Assembly (NCBI RefSeq): GCF_009707545.1
Contig: NZ_WLYK01000005.1
Location: 186,001 to 250,000, forward strand
DNA length: 64,000 nucleotides
From: Nakamurella alba
GTDB taxonomy: Bacteria > Actinomycetota > Actinomycetes > Mycobacteriales > Nakamurellaceae
Reading direction: 5' to 3'
Below are positions 32,581 to 41,439 of the stretch, piece after piece. Position 1 is the first letter of the stretch, and each line of letters starts with the position of its first letter. The notes beneath the pieces were generated by a model. It did not search any database, was not told the DNA's origin, and saw only the letters and a list, made by a program, of their open reading frames with translations. A program made the translations under genes and the position numbers.

Positions 32581-33825
32581 GTGACCCCGGAGCCGCCTGC
32601 CGGACCCGACCGCCTGGCACGCCGGCTCGGACCGGTCGACGCCACCGTCGTCGGTCTCGGCGCCATGCTCGGCGCCGGCGTCTTCGTGGTCTTCGCCCCC
32701 GCCGCGGCGGCGGCCGGCGGCGCGCTGCTGATCGCGGTGCTGCTGGCCGGACTGGTCGGCGCGTGCAACGCACTGTCCTCCGCCCGGCTCGCCGCGCTGT
32801 ACCCGGAGTCCGGCGGTACTTACGTCTACGGGCGGGAACGGCTCGGTCCGTTCTGGGGCTACCTGGCCGGTGGTGCGTTCGTCGTCGGGAAGACCGCGAG
32901 CTGCGCCGCCATGGCGATGACCATCGGCAGCTACCTGCTCCCCGAAGGCGCACGGTGGACAGCGGCGGCAGCGGTCGTGCTGGTGACGGCGTTGAACTGC
33001 TGGGGGGTGCACCGCGGTGCCGCGGTCACCGCCGTCGTCGTGGTGCTGGTGATCGCCGTGCTCGTCGCGGTCGTGATCGCTGCGCTGTCGTCCGGGACGT
33101 CGGTCGGCGCACCGCTGGTGACCACGGGTGCGACACCGACCGGGGTACTCACCGCTGCCGGCTTCCTGTTCTTCGCCTTCGCCGGGTACGCGCGCATCGC
33201 CACCCTCGGCGAGGAGGTCAGGGATCCGGCCCGGACCATCCCGCGGGCGATCCGGGCGGCGCTGGCGGTCACCGTGCTGATGTACCTGGCGTTGGCCGCG
33301 GCGCTGCTGATCGTCCTCGGGCCCGCGGCCACCGCGGCCTCGACGTCACCGGTCGCCGATCTCGCCGCCGCCGGTGGCGGATGGTTGCGGTGGCCGGTGC
33401 GGATCGCCGCGGTCCTCGCCGCCGGGGGTGCGCTGCTGGCGCTGGTGCTCGGTGTCTCCCGCACGGTGCTCGCGCTCGCCCGGGACGGGCGGCTGCCCCG
33501 GGGTCTGGCCGCCGTGTCCAGCACGGACCGCACGCCGGTCCGCGCCGAGCTGGCGGTCGGGGCGGTGGTGCTGGGGCTCGTGCTGACCGTCGATCTGCGT
33601 GCTGCGATCGGCTTCTCCGCGGTGACCGTGCTGACCTACTACCTGATCGCCAACGCCGCGGCCTCCACCCTCCCGGGATCACCGACCTCGAAGACAATCC
33701 CGGTGCTGGGCGCCGCCGGGTGTGTGCTGCTGGCCGGGTCACTGCCGCTCGGCAGCCTGCTCCCGGGCCTGGCCGTGCTCGCGGTGATCGCGGGATCGTG
33801 GTGGCTCCCGGAAGCACGGACGTAG
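32581..33825 (+). CDS. APC-superfamily amino-acid permease
   Basis: A 414-residue membrane protein with about twelve helices. Helix 1 carries VVGLGAMLGAGVFVVFAP (the GxG unwound substrate segment of APC transporters) and later PESGGTYVYGRERLG. SRTVLALARDGRLPRGLA is the usual conserved cytoplasmic loop. It imports an amino acid or amine by cation symport; the substrate is unknown. It starts at GTG since the nearby ATG runs into a stop after three codons. It is a single gene, followed by a perfect hairpin. Confidence 0.88.
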   Translation: MTPEPPAGPDRLARRLGPVDATVVGLGAMLGAGVFVVFAPAAAAAGGALLIAVLLAGLVGACNALSSARLAALYPESGGTYVYGRERLGPFWGYLAGGAFVVGKTASCAAMAMTIGSYLLPEGARWTAAAAVVLVTALNCWGVHRGAAVTAVVVVLVIAVLVAVVIAALSSGTSVGAPLVTTGATPTGVLTAAGFLFFAFAGYARIATLGEEVRDPARTIPRAIRAALAVTVLMYLALAAALLIVLGPAATAASTSPVADLAAAGGGWLRWPVRIAAVLAAGGALLALVLGVSRTVLALARDGRLPRGLAAVSSTDRTPVRAELAVGAVVLGLVLTVDLRAAIGFSAVTVLTYYLIANAAASTLPGSPTSKTIPVLGAAGCVLLAGSLPLGSLLPGLAVLAVIAGSWWLPEART

Positions 33826-33850
33826 CAACGGGTCTCATGCCCGGAACGCA

Positions 33851-33884
33851 CGACGTCCTGCAGGGGTGACCCTGCAGGACGTCG
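33851..33884. terminator. Perfect 15-bp hairpin between convergent permease and katG genes
   Basis: CGACGTCCTGCAGGG pairs exactly with its complement 34 bases on, around a GTGA (GNRA-type) tetraloop. It is centred in the 71-bp gap between two gene ends, so it can serve as a terminator for both directions, although there is no clear T-run. Confidence 0.75.
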
Positions 33885-33896
33885 GCGAGGAGGAAC

Positions 33897-36122
33897 TCAG
33901 GCGAGGTCGAAGCGGTCCAGCTCCATGACCTTGACCCAGGCGTTGACGAAGTCGGCGACGAACTTGCCACGCGCGTCCGCGCTGGCGTAGACCTCGGCCA
34001 GCGCCCGCAGCTGTGAGTTGGAGCCGAAGACCAGGTCGACCGGGGTGGCGGTCCACTTGACCTCGTCGGTGACGACATCGCGGATCTCGTAGACGTTCTC
34101 GGCGGACTCCGAGGACTTCCAGCGGGTGCCCGGGGACAGCAGGTTGACGAAGAAGTCGTTCGTCAGGGTGCCCGGCTTGTCGGTGAGCACGCCGTGCGTG
34201 GTGCCGCCGGCCTGCAGTGCCCGGAGACCACCCACCAGCACGGTCATCTCGGGCGCGGTGAGGTTCAGCATGTAGGCGCGGTCCACCAGCAGCACCTCCG
34301 GCTGCAGCTTCTCGCCCTCGCGGATCCAGTTGCGAAAACCGTCGGCCCGCGGCTCCAGGAAGCCGAACGACTCGACGTCGGTGTCCTCCTGGGTGGCGTC
34401 GGTACGACCGGCCCGGAACGGCACGGTCACCTCGACACCGGCGTCCGCCGCTGCCTTCTCGACCCCGGCCGAACCGGCCAGCACGATCAGGTCGGCGAGC
34501 GAGACGGTGGCGCCGCCGGCCGCGTTGAACTCGTCGCGGATCCCGGCCAGCACCTCGAGCACCGGGCCGGTGCCGGCGTTGACCGCCCAGCTGCGCTGCG
34601 GCTCCAGCGCCAGCCGGCCGCCGTTGGCGCCACCGCGCTTGTCGGTGAAGCGGAAGCTCGCGGCCGCCGCCCACGCGGTGGAGACCAGCTGCTCGGTGGT
34701 CAGCCCGGACTCCAGCACCTTTGCCTTCAGCGCGGCGACGTCGGCGTCGGAGACCGGGGTGCCGGTCGCCGCCGGGACCGGGTCCTGCCACAGCTGCGGC
34801 TCGGCGACCCACGGGCCGAGGAAGCGGCTGACCGGGCCCATGTCACGGTGCAGCAGCTTGTACCAGGCCTTGGCGAAGGCCAGCGCGAACTCGTCCGGGT
34901 GCTCCAGGAAGCGGCGCGAGATCTTCTCGTACGTCGGGTCCATCCGCAGCGACAGGTCGGTGGTCAGCATGGTCGGCTTGTGCTTGCGGGTGGCGTCGTG
35001 GGCGTCCGGGATGATCTCCTCGGCGTCCTTGGCGACCCACTGCTTGGCACCACCGGGGCTGGTGGTCAGCTCCCACTCGTAGCCGAACAGGATCTCGAAG
35101 AACCGGTTGCTCCACCGGGTCGGCGCGTCGGTCCAGGTGACCTCGAGGCCGCTGGTGATGGTGTCCGCACCCTTGCCGCTGCCGTAGGTGCTGAGCCAGC
35201 CCAGGCCCTGCGACTCCAGGTCGGCGCCCTCCGGCTCCGGGCCGACGTGACCGTCGGACACTCCGGCACCGTGGGTCTTGCCGAAGGTGTGGCCGCCGGC
35301 GATCAGCGCCACGGTCTCCTCGTCGTTCATCGCCATCCGGCCGAAGGTCTCGCGGATGAAGTACGCCGCCGCCAGCGGGTCGCCGCTGCCGCGCGGGCCC
35401 TCGGGGTTGACGTAGATGAGGCCCATCTCGGTGGCGCCGACGACCGGGGTCATCTCGGCGTCACCGGTGTAGCGGGCGTCGCCCAGCCAGGCGTCCTCCT
35501 CGCCCCAGAAGATCTCCTCCGGCTCCCACACGTCGGGACGGCCGAAGCCGAAGCCGAAGGTCTGGAAGCCCATGGACTCCAGCGCGACGTTGCCGCCGAG
35601 CACCAGCAGGTCGGCCCAGGAGATCTTCTGGCCGTACTTCTGCTTGACCGGCCACAGCAGGCGGCGGGCCTTGTCCAGGTTGGCGTTGTCCGGCCAGCTG
35701 TTCAGCGGGGCGAACCGCTGGCCGCCGTCACCGGCGCCGCCGCGGCCGTCGTAGGTGCGGTAGGTGCCGGCCGCGTGCCAGCTCATCCGGATCATCAGGC
35801 CGCCGTAGTGACCGAAGTCGGCCGGCCACCAGTCCTGCGAGGTGGTGAGCACCTCGGTGATGTCCGCCTTCAGCGCCTCGACGTCAAGGCCGGCGAACTC
35901 GGTCGCGTAGTCGAAGTCGGGGCCCAGCGGGTTGACCTTGGACGAGTGCGCGTGCAGCACCGACAGGTCGAGCTGGTTGGGCCACCAGTCCTTGTTCGTG
36001 CGCGGGCGCCCGCCGGTCTTCGGCGTGGGCGCGTCGATCGCCGGGTTCTCGCTGTCACTGCCATGGGCGGTCGCCGAGTCGTGGACGACGGGGCATCCAC
36101 CTGCGGCGGGGGAGTCGGACAT
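33897..36122 (-). CDS. katG: Catalase-peroxidase KatG
   Basis: A 741-residue haem enzyme of normal length. Distal residues are [13 protein letters not shown] (Arg, Trp, His); the Tyr of the Met-Tyr-Trp adduct is in [16 protein letters not shown] and the Met in [20 protein letters not shown], whose His is the proximal haem ligand. The second, haem-free peroxidase-like half follows ([20 protein letters not shown]). It destroys H2O2 and peroxides in the cytoplasm. A GAAGAGGT ribosome site precedes the ATG. No furA-type repressor gene is next to it, unlike in mycobacteria. Confidence 0.97.
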   Translation of the reverse strand: MSDSPAAGGCPVVHDSATAHGSDSENPAIDAPTPKTGGRPRTNKDWWPNQLDLSVLHAHSSKVNPLGPDFDYATEFAGLDVEALKADITEVLTTSQDWWPADFGHYGGLMIRMSWHAAGTYRTYDGRGGAGDGGQRFAPLNSWPDNANLDKARRLLWPVKQKYGQKISWADLLVLGGNVALESMGFQTFGFGFGRPDVWEPEEIFWGEEDAWLGDARYTGDAEMTPVVGATEMGLIYVNPEGPRGSGDPLAAAYFIRETFGRMAMNDEETVALIAGGHTFGKTHGAGVSDGHVGPEPEGADLESQGLGWLSTYGSGKGADTITSGLEVTWTDAPTRWSNRFFEILFGYEWELTTSPGGAKQWVAKDAEEIIPDAHDATRKHKPTMLTTDLSLRMDPTYEKISRRFLEHPDEFALAFAKAWYKLLHRDMGPVSRFLGPWVAEPQLWQDPVPAATGTPVSDADVAALKAKVLESGLTTEQLVSTAWAAAASFRFTDKRGGANGGRLALEPQRSWAVNAGTGPVLEVLAGIRDEFNAAGGATVSLADLIVLAGSAGVEKAAADAGVEVTVPFRAGRTDATQEDTDVESFGFLEPRADGFRNWIREGEKLQPEVLLVDRAYMLNLTAPEMTVLVGGLRALQAGGTTHGVLTDKPGTLTNDFFVNLLSPGTRWKSSESAENVYEIRDVVTDEVKWTATPVDLVFGSNSQLRALAEVYASADARGKFVADFVNAWVKVMELDRFDLA

Positions 36123-36231
36123 GTGTGACCTCTTCGGGATCGACGGCGGGAAATCGGTGTGGCGACGGCGGCACCGACTCCAACTTAGACACAGTCCATG
36201 TTGGCCTTCAACCCGGGTCCCGGGCCCGGGA

Positions 36232-36846
36232 TCAGCCCACCAGCAGCCCCGTCACCACCACCAGCGCGAACGCGGCCAGCCCGAGCACGGCGCCGGTGAC
36301 GTACGGATGCCGCAGTCCCCAGGCCGCCGCCCACTGCCGCCCCTGCACCAGTTCGGCGACCGTGCACGGACCGTCGACGAGCTCGTGCCGGCTGCCCGGC
36401 CCGCCGCCGATCGCCAGGGCCAGCACACCCAGGTCGTCGGCGGTGAACACCCGGTTGTCCAGCCGCAGCAACGCCCGGCCGCGCCGGTCCGCGAAGGACA
36501 GCACCGAGCGGGCCGGACCCTGGGTGCAGCTCACGGACGGCGCCCGGACCGAGAGCGCCACGTCGTCGCGTCGGAACCGGATCGCCGGCCCCAGCAGTCG
36601 GCGCACCCGCACGATCTCCCCGTCGACGGTCACCGACACCGGCCTGATCACCAGGAGGAACGCGGCGACGACGAGGGTGACGACGGGGACCAGGGCGAGG
36701 GTGAACGGCGGCATGTCGTCCTGGGCGACGGCGTACCCGAGGTAACCGGCGAGCAGCGCCAGCGGCGCCAGGTCGACACCGAGCCGGGAGAGGTAACGGG
36801 CGGCGGTGACCCGGACACGCAGCTGCGGCCGAGGCAGGACGGACAT
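36232..36846 (-). CDS. Hypothetical membrane protein, possibly with a bacterial PH-like domain
   Basis: A 204-residue protein with two N-terminal helices (about residues 22-62), a soluble beta-rich domain of about 110 residues ([52 protein letters not shown]) and a C-terminal helix (about 180-203). The small beta domain after a helix pair resembles PH-like domains in actinobacterial membrane proteins, but the match is weak. The ATG at 36846 follows GGAAAGAAG. Its neighbour katG is transcribed in the same direction from 109 bp downstream. Confidence 0.6.
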   Translation of the reverse strand: MSVLPRPQLRVRVTAARYLSRLGVDLAPLALLAGYLGYAVAQDDMPPFTLALVPVVTLVVAAFLLVIRPVSVTVDGEIVRVRRLLGPAIRFRRDDVALSVRAPSVSCTQGPARSVLSFADRRGRALLRLDNRVFTADDLGVLALAIGGGPGSRHELVDGPCTVAELVQGRQWAAAWGLRHPYVTGAVLGLAAFALVVVTGLLVG

Positions 36847-37040
36847 GACGGTTCTTCTTTCCAGGTTGTAGGGGTGACCGGCGGAATCGAGGTCATGAGG
36901 CGCCCGGCTGATACATCCGTCGTGGTTGCGCTGCGTGACGGCCGGCGGTCGGACGACGACGCGGTCGATCGAACGGGGCCCGCCGACGAGCGCAGCGTGA
37001 GCAGCACAACACCCCGTTGGTGTCACCCGCCTCCTACCCA

Positions 37041-37059
37041 TAAGGTCAGGCTCACCTAC
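37041..37059. promoter_or_regulatory. DtxR/IdeR-type iron box upstream of the polysaccharide operon
   Basis: Fits TWAGGTWAGSCTWACCTWA at 16 of 19 positions, the best match on the plus strand of this window. It is centred about 46 bp before the first glycosyltransferase start codon. Confidence 0.65.
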
Positions 37060-37066
37060 ATCAGAC
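37058..37066 (+). repeat. ACATCAGAC promoter-associated motif, copy 1
   Basis: The 9-mer begins at the next-to-last base of the iron box, 30 bases before the glycosyltransferase start. Other plus-strand intergenic copies lie at 48601, 48671 and 54074. Confidence 0.55.
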
Positions 37067-37095
37067 ATTTACCGATCGAGCGAGAGGACAGCACC

Positions 37096-37923
37096 GTGGC
37101 CGCACGTCAGCGCCCTGCGGATCCCCGCATCTCCGTGGTGGTCCCGGCCCGCAACGAGGCCCGCAACCTCTGCGAGGTGATCCCGCTGATCCCGCGCGAG
37201 TATGAGGTCGTGGTGGTCGACGGCAGCTCGCGCGACGGCACCCGCCCGGTGGCCCGGCGACTGCGCACCAGTGCCACCGTCATCTCGCAGACCCGACGCG
37301 GCAAGGGCAACGCCCTGGTCTGCGGGTTCGAGGCGGCCACCGGTGACATCGTGGTGATGCTGGACGCCGACGGATCCGCCGATGTGCGCGAGATCCCGGC
37401 GTTCGTCGAGGCTCTCGTGGCCGGCGCCGACTTCGCCAAGGGCAGCCGGTTCCTGCCCACCGGCGGCAGCGAGGACCTGACGAAGCTGCGCGCGCTGGGC
37501 AACCACGCGCTGACCGGCACCGCCAACCTGCTGTTCGGCACGTCCTACACGGACCTCTGCTACGGCTACAACGCCTTCTGGCGGGACATCCTGCCGGCCC
37601 TCGACCTGCCCGACGCGCAGCCGGAGGGCGACGAGATGCTCTGGGGCGACGGATTCGAGATCGAGACCGTGCTGAACACCCGGGTCGCGGCCGCCGGCCT
37701 GAAGGTCGTCGAGGTCCCCAGCGTCGAGGCGCTGCGGCTGCACGGCGCCAGCAACCTGCATGCGGTCAAGGACGGGATCCGGGTCGCCCGCACGCTTCTC
37801 ACCGAGAAGCGCCGTGCCCGCGCGCTGCCGACGACCTCCCGGACCGCCGCGGGGACCGCCGTCATCCCGGCCCAGCGGCAGCCGGCCGCGTCGGAGTCCG
37901 GGATCCTCGATGTCGCAGGCTGA
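37096..37923 (+). CDS. GT2-family glycosyltransferase
   Basis: A 275-residue cytoplasmic glycosyltransferase of the GT-A fold: ISVVVPARNEARNLCEVIP (residues about 13-31), EVVVVDGSSRDGT, the metal-binding VMLDADGSADV and later SYTDLCYGYNAFWRDILP. The layout resembles polyprenyl-phosphate sugar transferases. It starts at GTG after a GAGAGGA site and is the first gene of the polysaccharide operon; the next gene overlaps it by 14 bp. Confidence 0.9.
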   Translation: MAARQRPADPRISVVVPARNEARNLCEVIPLIPREYEVVVVDGSSRDGTRPVARRLRTSATVISQTRRGKGNALVCGFEAATGDIVVMLDADGSADVREIPAFVEALVAGADFAKGSRFLPTGGSEDLTKLRALGNHALTGTANLLFGTSYTDLCYGYNAFWRDILPALDLPDAQPEGDEMLWGDGFEIETVLNTRVAAAGLKVVEVPSVEALRLHGASNLHAVKDGIRVARTLLTEKRRARALPTTSRTAAGTAVIPAQRQPAASESGILDVAG

Positions 37924-40144
37924 CCTGCTGCCGTTCCCGGCCGGCGTCCCGGCCACCGACGGACCGGCGCTCGCCGTGGTGGTGTGCGCGCACACCGTCG
38001 ACCGGCTGCCCACCCTGCGCCGGCTGCTCGGCGCCCTGCGCACGGAACTGCTCGCCGGCGACGAGCTGGTGCTGGTGGTCGACCACCACGACGAGCTGCT
38101 CGACCTGGCCCGGGCACTGTTCCCGGACACCCTGGTCATCGGGAACTCCGGTACCCGAGGGCTGTCCGATGCCCGGAACACCGGCGCGGCCGCCACCTCG
38201 GCACCGGTGGTGGTCTTCGTCGACGACGACGCCTTCCCGCGGCCCGGCTGGGCCGCGGCCTGGCGGACCGCCTTCACCGATCCGCGCACCGAGCTGGCCG
38301 GTGGCGCGGTGCACGCCGACTGGCAGGCGGGGCGCCCGGCCTGGTTCCCGGACGAGCTGGACTGGGTGGTGGGCTGCGACTACCGCGGCCTGCCGGGCGA
38401 CGGCGCGGTGATCCGCAATCCCATCGGCGCCAACATGGCGGTGCGCCGGGACGCGCTGGTGCAGGCCGGCGGTTTCCACACCGGGCTGGGCCGCACCGGT
38501 CGGGTGCCGGCCGGCTGCGAGGAGACCGCGCTGGGCATCCGGGTGGCGGCCGACCGCGGCCCGGAGTCGGTGCGCCGCAGCACCTCCCCGGCGGTGGACC
38601 ACCAGGTCCCGGCGCAGCGCGGCTCCCTGAAGTACCTGCTGCGCAGATGTTTCCACGAGGGTCGCAGCAAGGCGCGGCTGGCCGCGCTGGTCGGGACCGG
38701 GGCGGCACTGTCCCGGGAACGGCGCTTCCTGGTGGACACCGTGCTCGGCGGCGTCCGGCGCGGGCTGGCGGGGGCCGCCCGCGAACCGGCCGCCGCCGCG
38801 CGCGCCGGGGTGCTGCTCGCCGGTACCGCCGCCACCGCCCTCGGCTACCTGACCACGTCCCGGAGGCCGGCCCCGGCCGCCGTCGAGAAGTCCTGCAAGG
38901 TACCGGTGGTGGACCTGGAGATCACCGACATCCGTTCCACCCCTTCGGAGATCGACCTGTTGCCGGACGGCCCGGTGTCGGTGCTGCTGCGCCGCGACGA
39001 CCTGCCGCTGGCCTCCGTGCTGCTGGATCCGGCCACCGACCGGCGCGCCCAGATCGCCGAGATCCTGGGCGGTGCACTGGCTCCCGCCGTCCGCACGGCA
39101 CCGCTGCCGGCGGCCGGCGGGCACCTGATGGTCAGCGTGGTCATCTGCACGCTGGGCCGTGACCCGCGCCTGGTCGCCGCGGTGGACGCGGTGCTGCGAC
39201 AGAGCCACGGCCGGCTGGAACTGGTGGTGGTGGACAACGACCCGGACAGCGGCCGGGTCGACGCGCTGCTGGCCGGGATCGACGACCCGCGGTTGCGGAT
39301 CGTCCGGGCCCCGGTCCGCGGGCTTTCCCATGCCCGCAACCGCGGGCTGCAGGAGGTGGCCGGCGAGCTGATCGCCTACACCGACGACGACGCGCTGCCG
39401 GACCGGCACTGGATCCAGCAGCTGTGCGCGGTGTTCGCCGCCGACCGCGGCGGCCAGGTCGGCGCGGTCACCGGGCTGGTCACCCCGGCCGAGCTGCGCA
39501 CCCCGCAGCAGCTGCAGTTCGAGCAGTACGGCGCCTTCGACAAGGGTGCGCACCGGGTGCTCTGGTTCGCCGGTCGGCTGCCGCACGACCTCGGCATCGA
39601 CGGCACCATCGGTGCCCGCGGCGCGCTGTACCCCTACGCGGGTGGCGAGTTCGGGTCGGGCAACAACATGGCCTTCCGCACCGCGCTGCTGCGCGAGCTC
39701 GGCGGCTTCGACACCGCGCTCGGTGCCGGCAGCCCGGCCATGGGCGGCGAGGACCTGGAGATCTTCGGCCGCACGGTGCGATCCGGCGCGGTCCTCGTCT
39801 ACACCCCGGCCGCGCTGGTCCGGCATTTCCACCGGGACAACCCGGAGGACCTGCGCAAGCAGATGTTCGGGTACGGCGTCGGGATGAGTGCGGTGGTCAC
39901 CGGTGCGCTGGTCTCCGGACCGGGACCCGCACTGAAGGTGCTGCGGGCCATGCCGTCGGCGCTCCGGGTGCTGCTCTCCCCGACCTCGACCAAGAACGCC
40001 GAGCGCGGCGCCGACTACCCGCGGGAGCTGGTGCTCATAGAGCTCGCCGGCTACCTCGCCGGGCCGTGGCGGCTGCTCCGGTCCCGCCGGGCGGCGCGCC
40101 GCTCCGGCGGCCGGTTCCTGCCACCGGTGGGGACGACCGCTTGA
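37910..40144 (+). CDS. Tandem double-GT2 glycosyltransferase fusion
   Basis: A 744-residue protein with two GT2 domains. Domain 1, residues about 15-310, has LAVVVCAHTVDRLPTLRRLL, VVFVDDDAFPRPGW and IGANMAVRRDALVQAGGF. A linker of about 95 residues follows. Domain 2, residues about 405-690, has LMVSVVICTLGRDPRLVAAV, ELIAYTDDDALPDRHW, FGSGNNMAFRTALLRELGGF and MGGEDLEIFGRT. Both keep the metal-binding acidic triad, so two transfer steps by one polypeptide are plausible. It overlaps the first GT2 gene by 14 bp and the flippase by TTGA. Confidence 0.88.
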   Translation: MSQADLLPFPAGVPATDGPALAVVVCAHTVDRLPTLRRLLGALRTELLAGDELVLVVDHHDELLDLARALFPDTLVIGNSGTRGLSDARNTGAAATSAPVVVFVDDDAFPRPGWAAAWRTAFTDPRTELAGGAVHADWQAGRPAWFPDELDWVVGCDYRGLPGDGAVIRNPIGANMAVRRDALVQAGGFHTGLGRTGRVPAGCEETALGIRVAADRGPESVRRSTSPAVDHQVPAQRGSLKYLLRRCFHEGRSKARLAALVGTGAALSRERRFLVDTVLGGVRRGLAGAAREPAAAARAGVLLAGTAATALGYLTTSRRPAPAAVEKSCKVPVVDLEITDIRSTPSEIDLLPDGPVSVLLRRDDLPLASVLLDPATDRRAQIAEILGGALAPAVRTAPLPAAGGHLMVSVVICTLGRDPRLVAAVDAVLRQSHGRLELVVVDNDPDSGRVDALLAGIDDPRLRIVRAPVRGLSHARNRGLQEVAGELIAYTDDDALPDRHWIQQLCAVFAADRGGQVGAVTGLVTPAELRTPQQLQFEQYGAFDKGAHRVLWFAGRLPHDLGIDGTIGARGALYPYAGGEFGSGNNMAFRTALLRELGGFDTALGAGSPAMGGEDLEIFGRTVRSGAVLVYTPAALVRHFHRDNPEDLRKQMFGYGVGMSAVVTGALVSGPGPALKVLRAMPSALRVLLSPTSTKNAERGADYPRELVLIELAGYLAGPWRLLRSRRAARRSGGRFLPPVGTTA

Positions 40145-41439
40145 CCTCGTCACCCACGATCAGTCCCCCGGGCCCCCGGCGCAGCCTGCTGCGCCGGGGT
40201 TCCGGTGCGAGAGGGGCCGCGTCCGGCCTCGAGGGCAACGCCCTCGCGCTGATGATCTCGACGGCTTCGACCGGGCTGCTCGGGCTGGTCTTCTGGACCG
40301 TTGCCGCCCGCGGCTTCCCGGCCGCCGAGGTCGGCCGGGCCTCCGCGGTGATCTCCTCGGCGACCATGCTCGCCTCGCTGGCCACCCTCAGCCTGGGCGG
40401 GATGTTCGAGCGGTTCCTGCCGCTCACCGGCCATCGGACCCGGTCGCTGATCGTCGCCGGCTACACCGTCACCTCGATCGCCGCCGTCCTGTTCGGCGCC
40501 GGCTTCCTGGTGCTGGGATCGCAGAGCGTGCTGCACGGCACCGCCGAGCACGTCATGTTCCCGGCGTTCGTGGTCATCCTGACGATGTTCGGCCTGCAGG
40601 ACTTCGTCCTCACCGGACTGCGCGGCGCGCGCTGGGTCGCCGTCAAGAACGTCTCCTACGCCGTGGTGAAGCTGGCGGCCGTGGCACTGCTGGCCGCCAG
40701 CGGGTCGGCCACCGCGATCGTGCTGGGCTGGATGATCCCGGCGCTGGTCGGGCTGCTGGTGATCAACGCCGTGCTGTTCACCCGCGGACTGCGCGGGATC
40801 ACCGGCGAGCCGGACCTGCCCCCGGTCCGCGAGCTGCGGGTCTACTTCGGCGTCACCTACCTGACCAGCGCGGTGGCCACCGCCACCCCGCTGCTGCTGC
40901 CGCTGATCGTCATCGGGCTGCTCGGCGCCGAGGCGAACGCCGTGTTCAACCTGGTGTGGACGCTCACCTCCGGCTGTGTGCTGCTGGTCGGCGCCACCAC
41001 CGGCGCGTTCGTCGTCGAGGCGGTGCGGGACCGGGCCGCGCTGCGGTCGCTGATCCGCCGGTTCGTCCGGATCCTGGCCCTGGTGGCCGCGGCCGGGATG
41101 GCCGTGCTGATCCTGGCCGCCCCGGTCTACCTGGAGATCGTCGGGCCGGAGTACGCCGAGTTCGGACCGGCCCTGGCCCGGGTGCTCGCCCTCGCGCTGC
41201 CCGCCACCGCCGTGCTGATGCTCTACAACTCGCTGGCCCGGGTGCTGGGCCGGCTGAAGATGCTGGTGGTGGTCCAGCTGGTCACCGCGTCCCTGGTGAT
41301 CGGGCTGTCCTTCCCGGCCGTGCACGCCTGGGGCATGGTCGGTGTCGGCTGGTCCTTCCTGATCGGCGAGAGCGTCGCCGCCCTGGTCGCCTCGGTACCG
41401 CTGTACCGGATGCTGCGTTCCCTGCGGACGGACTCGTGA
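40141..41439 (+). CDS. MOP-superfamily polysaccharide flippase (Wzx/MATE-like)
   Basis: A 432-residue membrane protein with about twelve to fourteen helices and few charged residues in the membrane core. The N-terminal LEGNALALMISTASTGLLGL and the long hydrophobic repeats fit oligosaccharide-lipid flippases that move undecaprenyl-linked repeat units outward. The start is TTG, chosen because it forms a TTGA overlap with the preceding gene and no ATG or GTG lies between it and the conserved first helix. Coupled on both sides, it belongs to the exopolysaccharide operon. Confidence 0.82.
   Translation: MTSSPTISPPGPRRSLLRRGSGARGAASGLEGNALALMISTASTGLLGLVFWTVAARGFPAAEVGRASAVISSATMLASLATLSLGGMFERFLPLTGHRTRSLIVAGYTVTSIAAVLFGAGFLVLGSQSVLHGTAEHVMFPAFVVILTMFGLQDFVLTGLRGARWVAVKNVSYAVVKLAAVALLAASGSATAIVLGWMIPALVGLLVINAVLFTRGLRGITGEPDLPPVRELRVYFGVTYLTSAVATATPLLLPLIVIGLLGAEANAVFNLVWTLTSGCVLLVGATTGAFVVEAVRDRAALRSLIRRFVRILALVAAAGMAVLILAAPVYLEIVGPEYAEFGPALARVLALALPATAVLMLYNSLARVLGRLKMLVVVQLVTASLVIGLSFPAVHAWGMVGVGWSFLIGESVAALVASVPLYRMLRSLRTDS

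Noticed and set aside
36170-36210. FurA/PerR-type operator upstream of katG
   Set aside because: A CCAAC...GTTGG pair is visible, but its spacing is long and the interior does not match the known boxes.
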